6,998 nucleotides of DNA, taken from assembly GCA_024232355.1 (NCBI GenBank), contig JAAEPW010000203.1, positions 1 through 6,998 of the forward strand, in the 5' to 3' direction. Under the pieces are notes generated by a model, which was not told the origin of the DNA, ran no database searches, and saw only the letters and a program-made list of their open reading frames with translations. The DNA is from Chloroflexota bacterium (GTDB taxonomy: Bacteria > Chloroflexota > Anaerolineae > B4-G1). Below, in pieces: positions 6,601 to 6,998 of this stretch. A program made the position numbers and the translations under genes. Numbering within the stretch: position 1 is the stretch's first letter; every line of letters starts with the position of its first letter.

Positions 6601-6603
6601 CTA
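6601..6603 (-). other. In-frame TAG interrupting the Thr/Pro-linker gene
   Basis: The codon order on the minus strand is ACG CTT TAG CCC ATT GCG. Frame and protein character continue on both sides. A CAG (Gln) to TAG change is one single-base route. The first downstream candidate start, GTG at 6588, has a GGGAG immediately adjacent, too close for a normal ribosome binding site. Confidence 0.8.
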
Positions 6604-6717
6604 AAGCGTCACTCGTAGGTCATCGCCCACACTGGCAGTGCGGATGTCCACACCATTGGGTATCCCCCCGACCGGATCTCCACTTTCATAGTCACCCACA
6701 TCATCCTGTGGGTCAGA

Positions 6718-6924
6718 CGCCCGGGTAGGAGAAGTCACCGGTGATGGTGTAGCCGTTGGGGTATGTGTGGGGGACGGTGTCTTGGTTGGCGTAGGCGTAT
6801 CTGTCGAGGTCGGTGTGCTCGTCGCCACCGGTACATCCGTTACTGTTGGTACAGGTACTGTTGGAGTTATTGGTGTAGCAACAACCGGCGACATAGCAGT
6901 CGACGTTGGCTCCGGCGTGGATGG
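6718..6924 (-). repeat. Low-complexity Thr/Pro linker coding region
   Basis: About 69 codons are dominated by Thr, Pro, Ser and Val, with degenerate TP/TPT/TPS units. Such linkers separate a membrane anchor from an extracytoplasmic domain and are common in Chloroflexota and other Gram-positive-like surface proteins. Such repetitive DNA is prone to expansion, contraction and slippage. Confidence 0.6.
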
Positions 6925-6998
6925 GAACATTGTGCTAACAGCCGTCGATGTTACTGCACACAAGATCAAGATGACGACAATCCACACTACCAGTGACC

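Larger units (their letters stand above)
6112..6998 (-). pseudogene. Anchored Thr/Pro-linker protein, interrupted by in-frame TAG, 5' end off window
   Basis: One reading frame runs from the window edge to a TAG at 6114-6112, broken only by a TAG at 6603-6601. Before it are about 131 codons: a hydrophobic segment (VVWIVVILILCAV) acting as signal anchor or signal peptide, then a Thr/Pro/Ser linker (TPTSTDTPTPTKTPSPTHTP and similar, roughly 6924-6718), then a folded start with DDVGDYESGDPVGG and VDIRTASVGDDLRVTL. After it are 162 codons in the same frame: WTRGDDVLLWMALYDPVPDPP, then FVLDLDGDVDTGRPMG and NPDLGYEVAIGV, ending in VADFYPGLPD. The D-x-D-(x)n-TG plus LG.E pattern resembles extracellular beta-sandwich (CBM9/DOMON-like) domains. 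I infer a periplasmic or surface domain tethered by a flexible linker. The frame is open at the edge, so the true start may lie outside the window; a GTG at 6987 is the only visible one. The cause could be a nonsense mutation, a sequencing error or suppression. Confidence 0.7.

Overview
The window reads as chromosomal DNA of a bacterium, most likely a Chloroflexota member. That assignment is inference. It rests on a secreted or anchored protein with a long Thr/Pro linker, a DUF4139-type protein beginning with a LYKHGVGFFERR segment, an untyped HEAT-repeat protein, moderately GC-rich genes, and an intergenic region full of repeats. No rRNA, tRNA, CRISPR array or transposase gene is visible.

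Left part (1-2366): bases 1-138 hold no gene I can name. They are followed by a 156-bp AT-rich element with 26-bp near-perfect terminal inverted repeats (139-294), which looks like a miniature inverted-repeat element. Next comes a well-formed plus-strand gene (414-2366, good Shine-Dalgarno) for a 650-aa DUF4139-type protein with a C-terminal coiled coil.

Middle (2367-3545): this stretch is not empty. Converging on the DUF4139 gene, 24 bp beyond its stop, is the start-less C-terminal end of a CrtC/AttH-type lipocalin-like protein on the minus strand (2391-2555), a gene remnant. Upstream of that remnant lies C-rich (minus-strand G-rich) DNA carrying two diverged direct copies of a repeat of about 250 bp (2811-3063 and 3170-3411). 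Each copy contains G-quadruplex-type motifs and small hairpins.

Right part (3546-6998): three loci run on the minus strand, probably in transcription order from the right edge leftwards. The first is a membrane-anchored Thr/Pro-linker protein (partial at the window edge, interrupted by an in-frame TAG at 6601-6603). The second is a 186-aa multi-pass membrane protein. The third is a 593-aa HEAT-repeat protein with an Arg/Lys-rich tail. Gaps of about 105 and 118 bp allow, but do not prove, cotranscription. A 26-codon ORF overlaps the membrane-protein stop as ATGA.

The genes do not form a recognisable pathway. The most notable points are the gene remnant, the amber-interrupted gene, the MITE-like element and the duplicated G-rich repeat. 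I see no convincing new defence or biosynthetic system.
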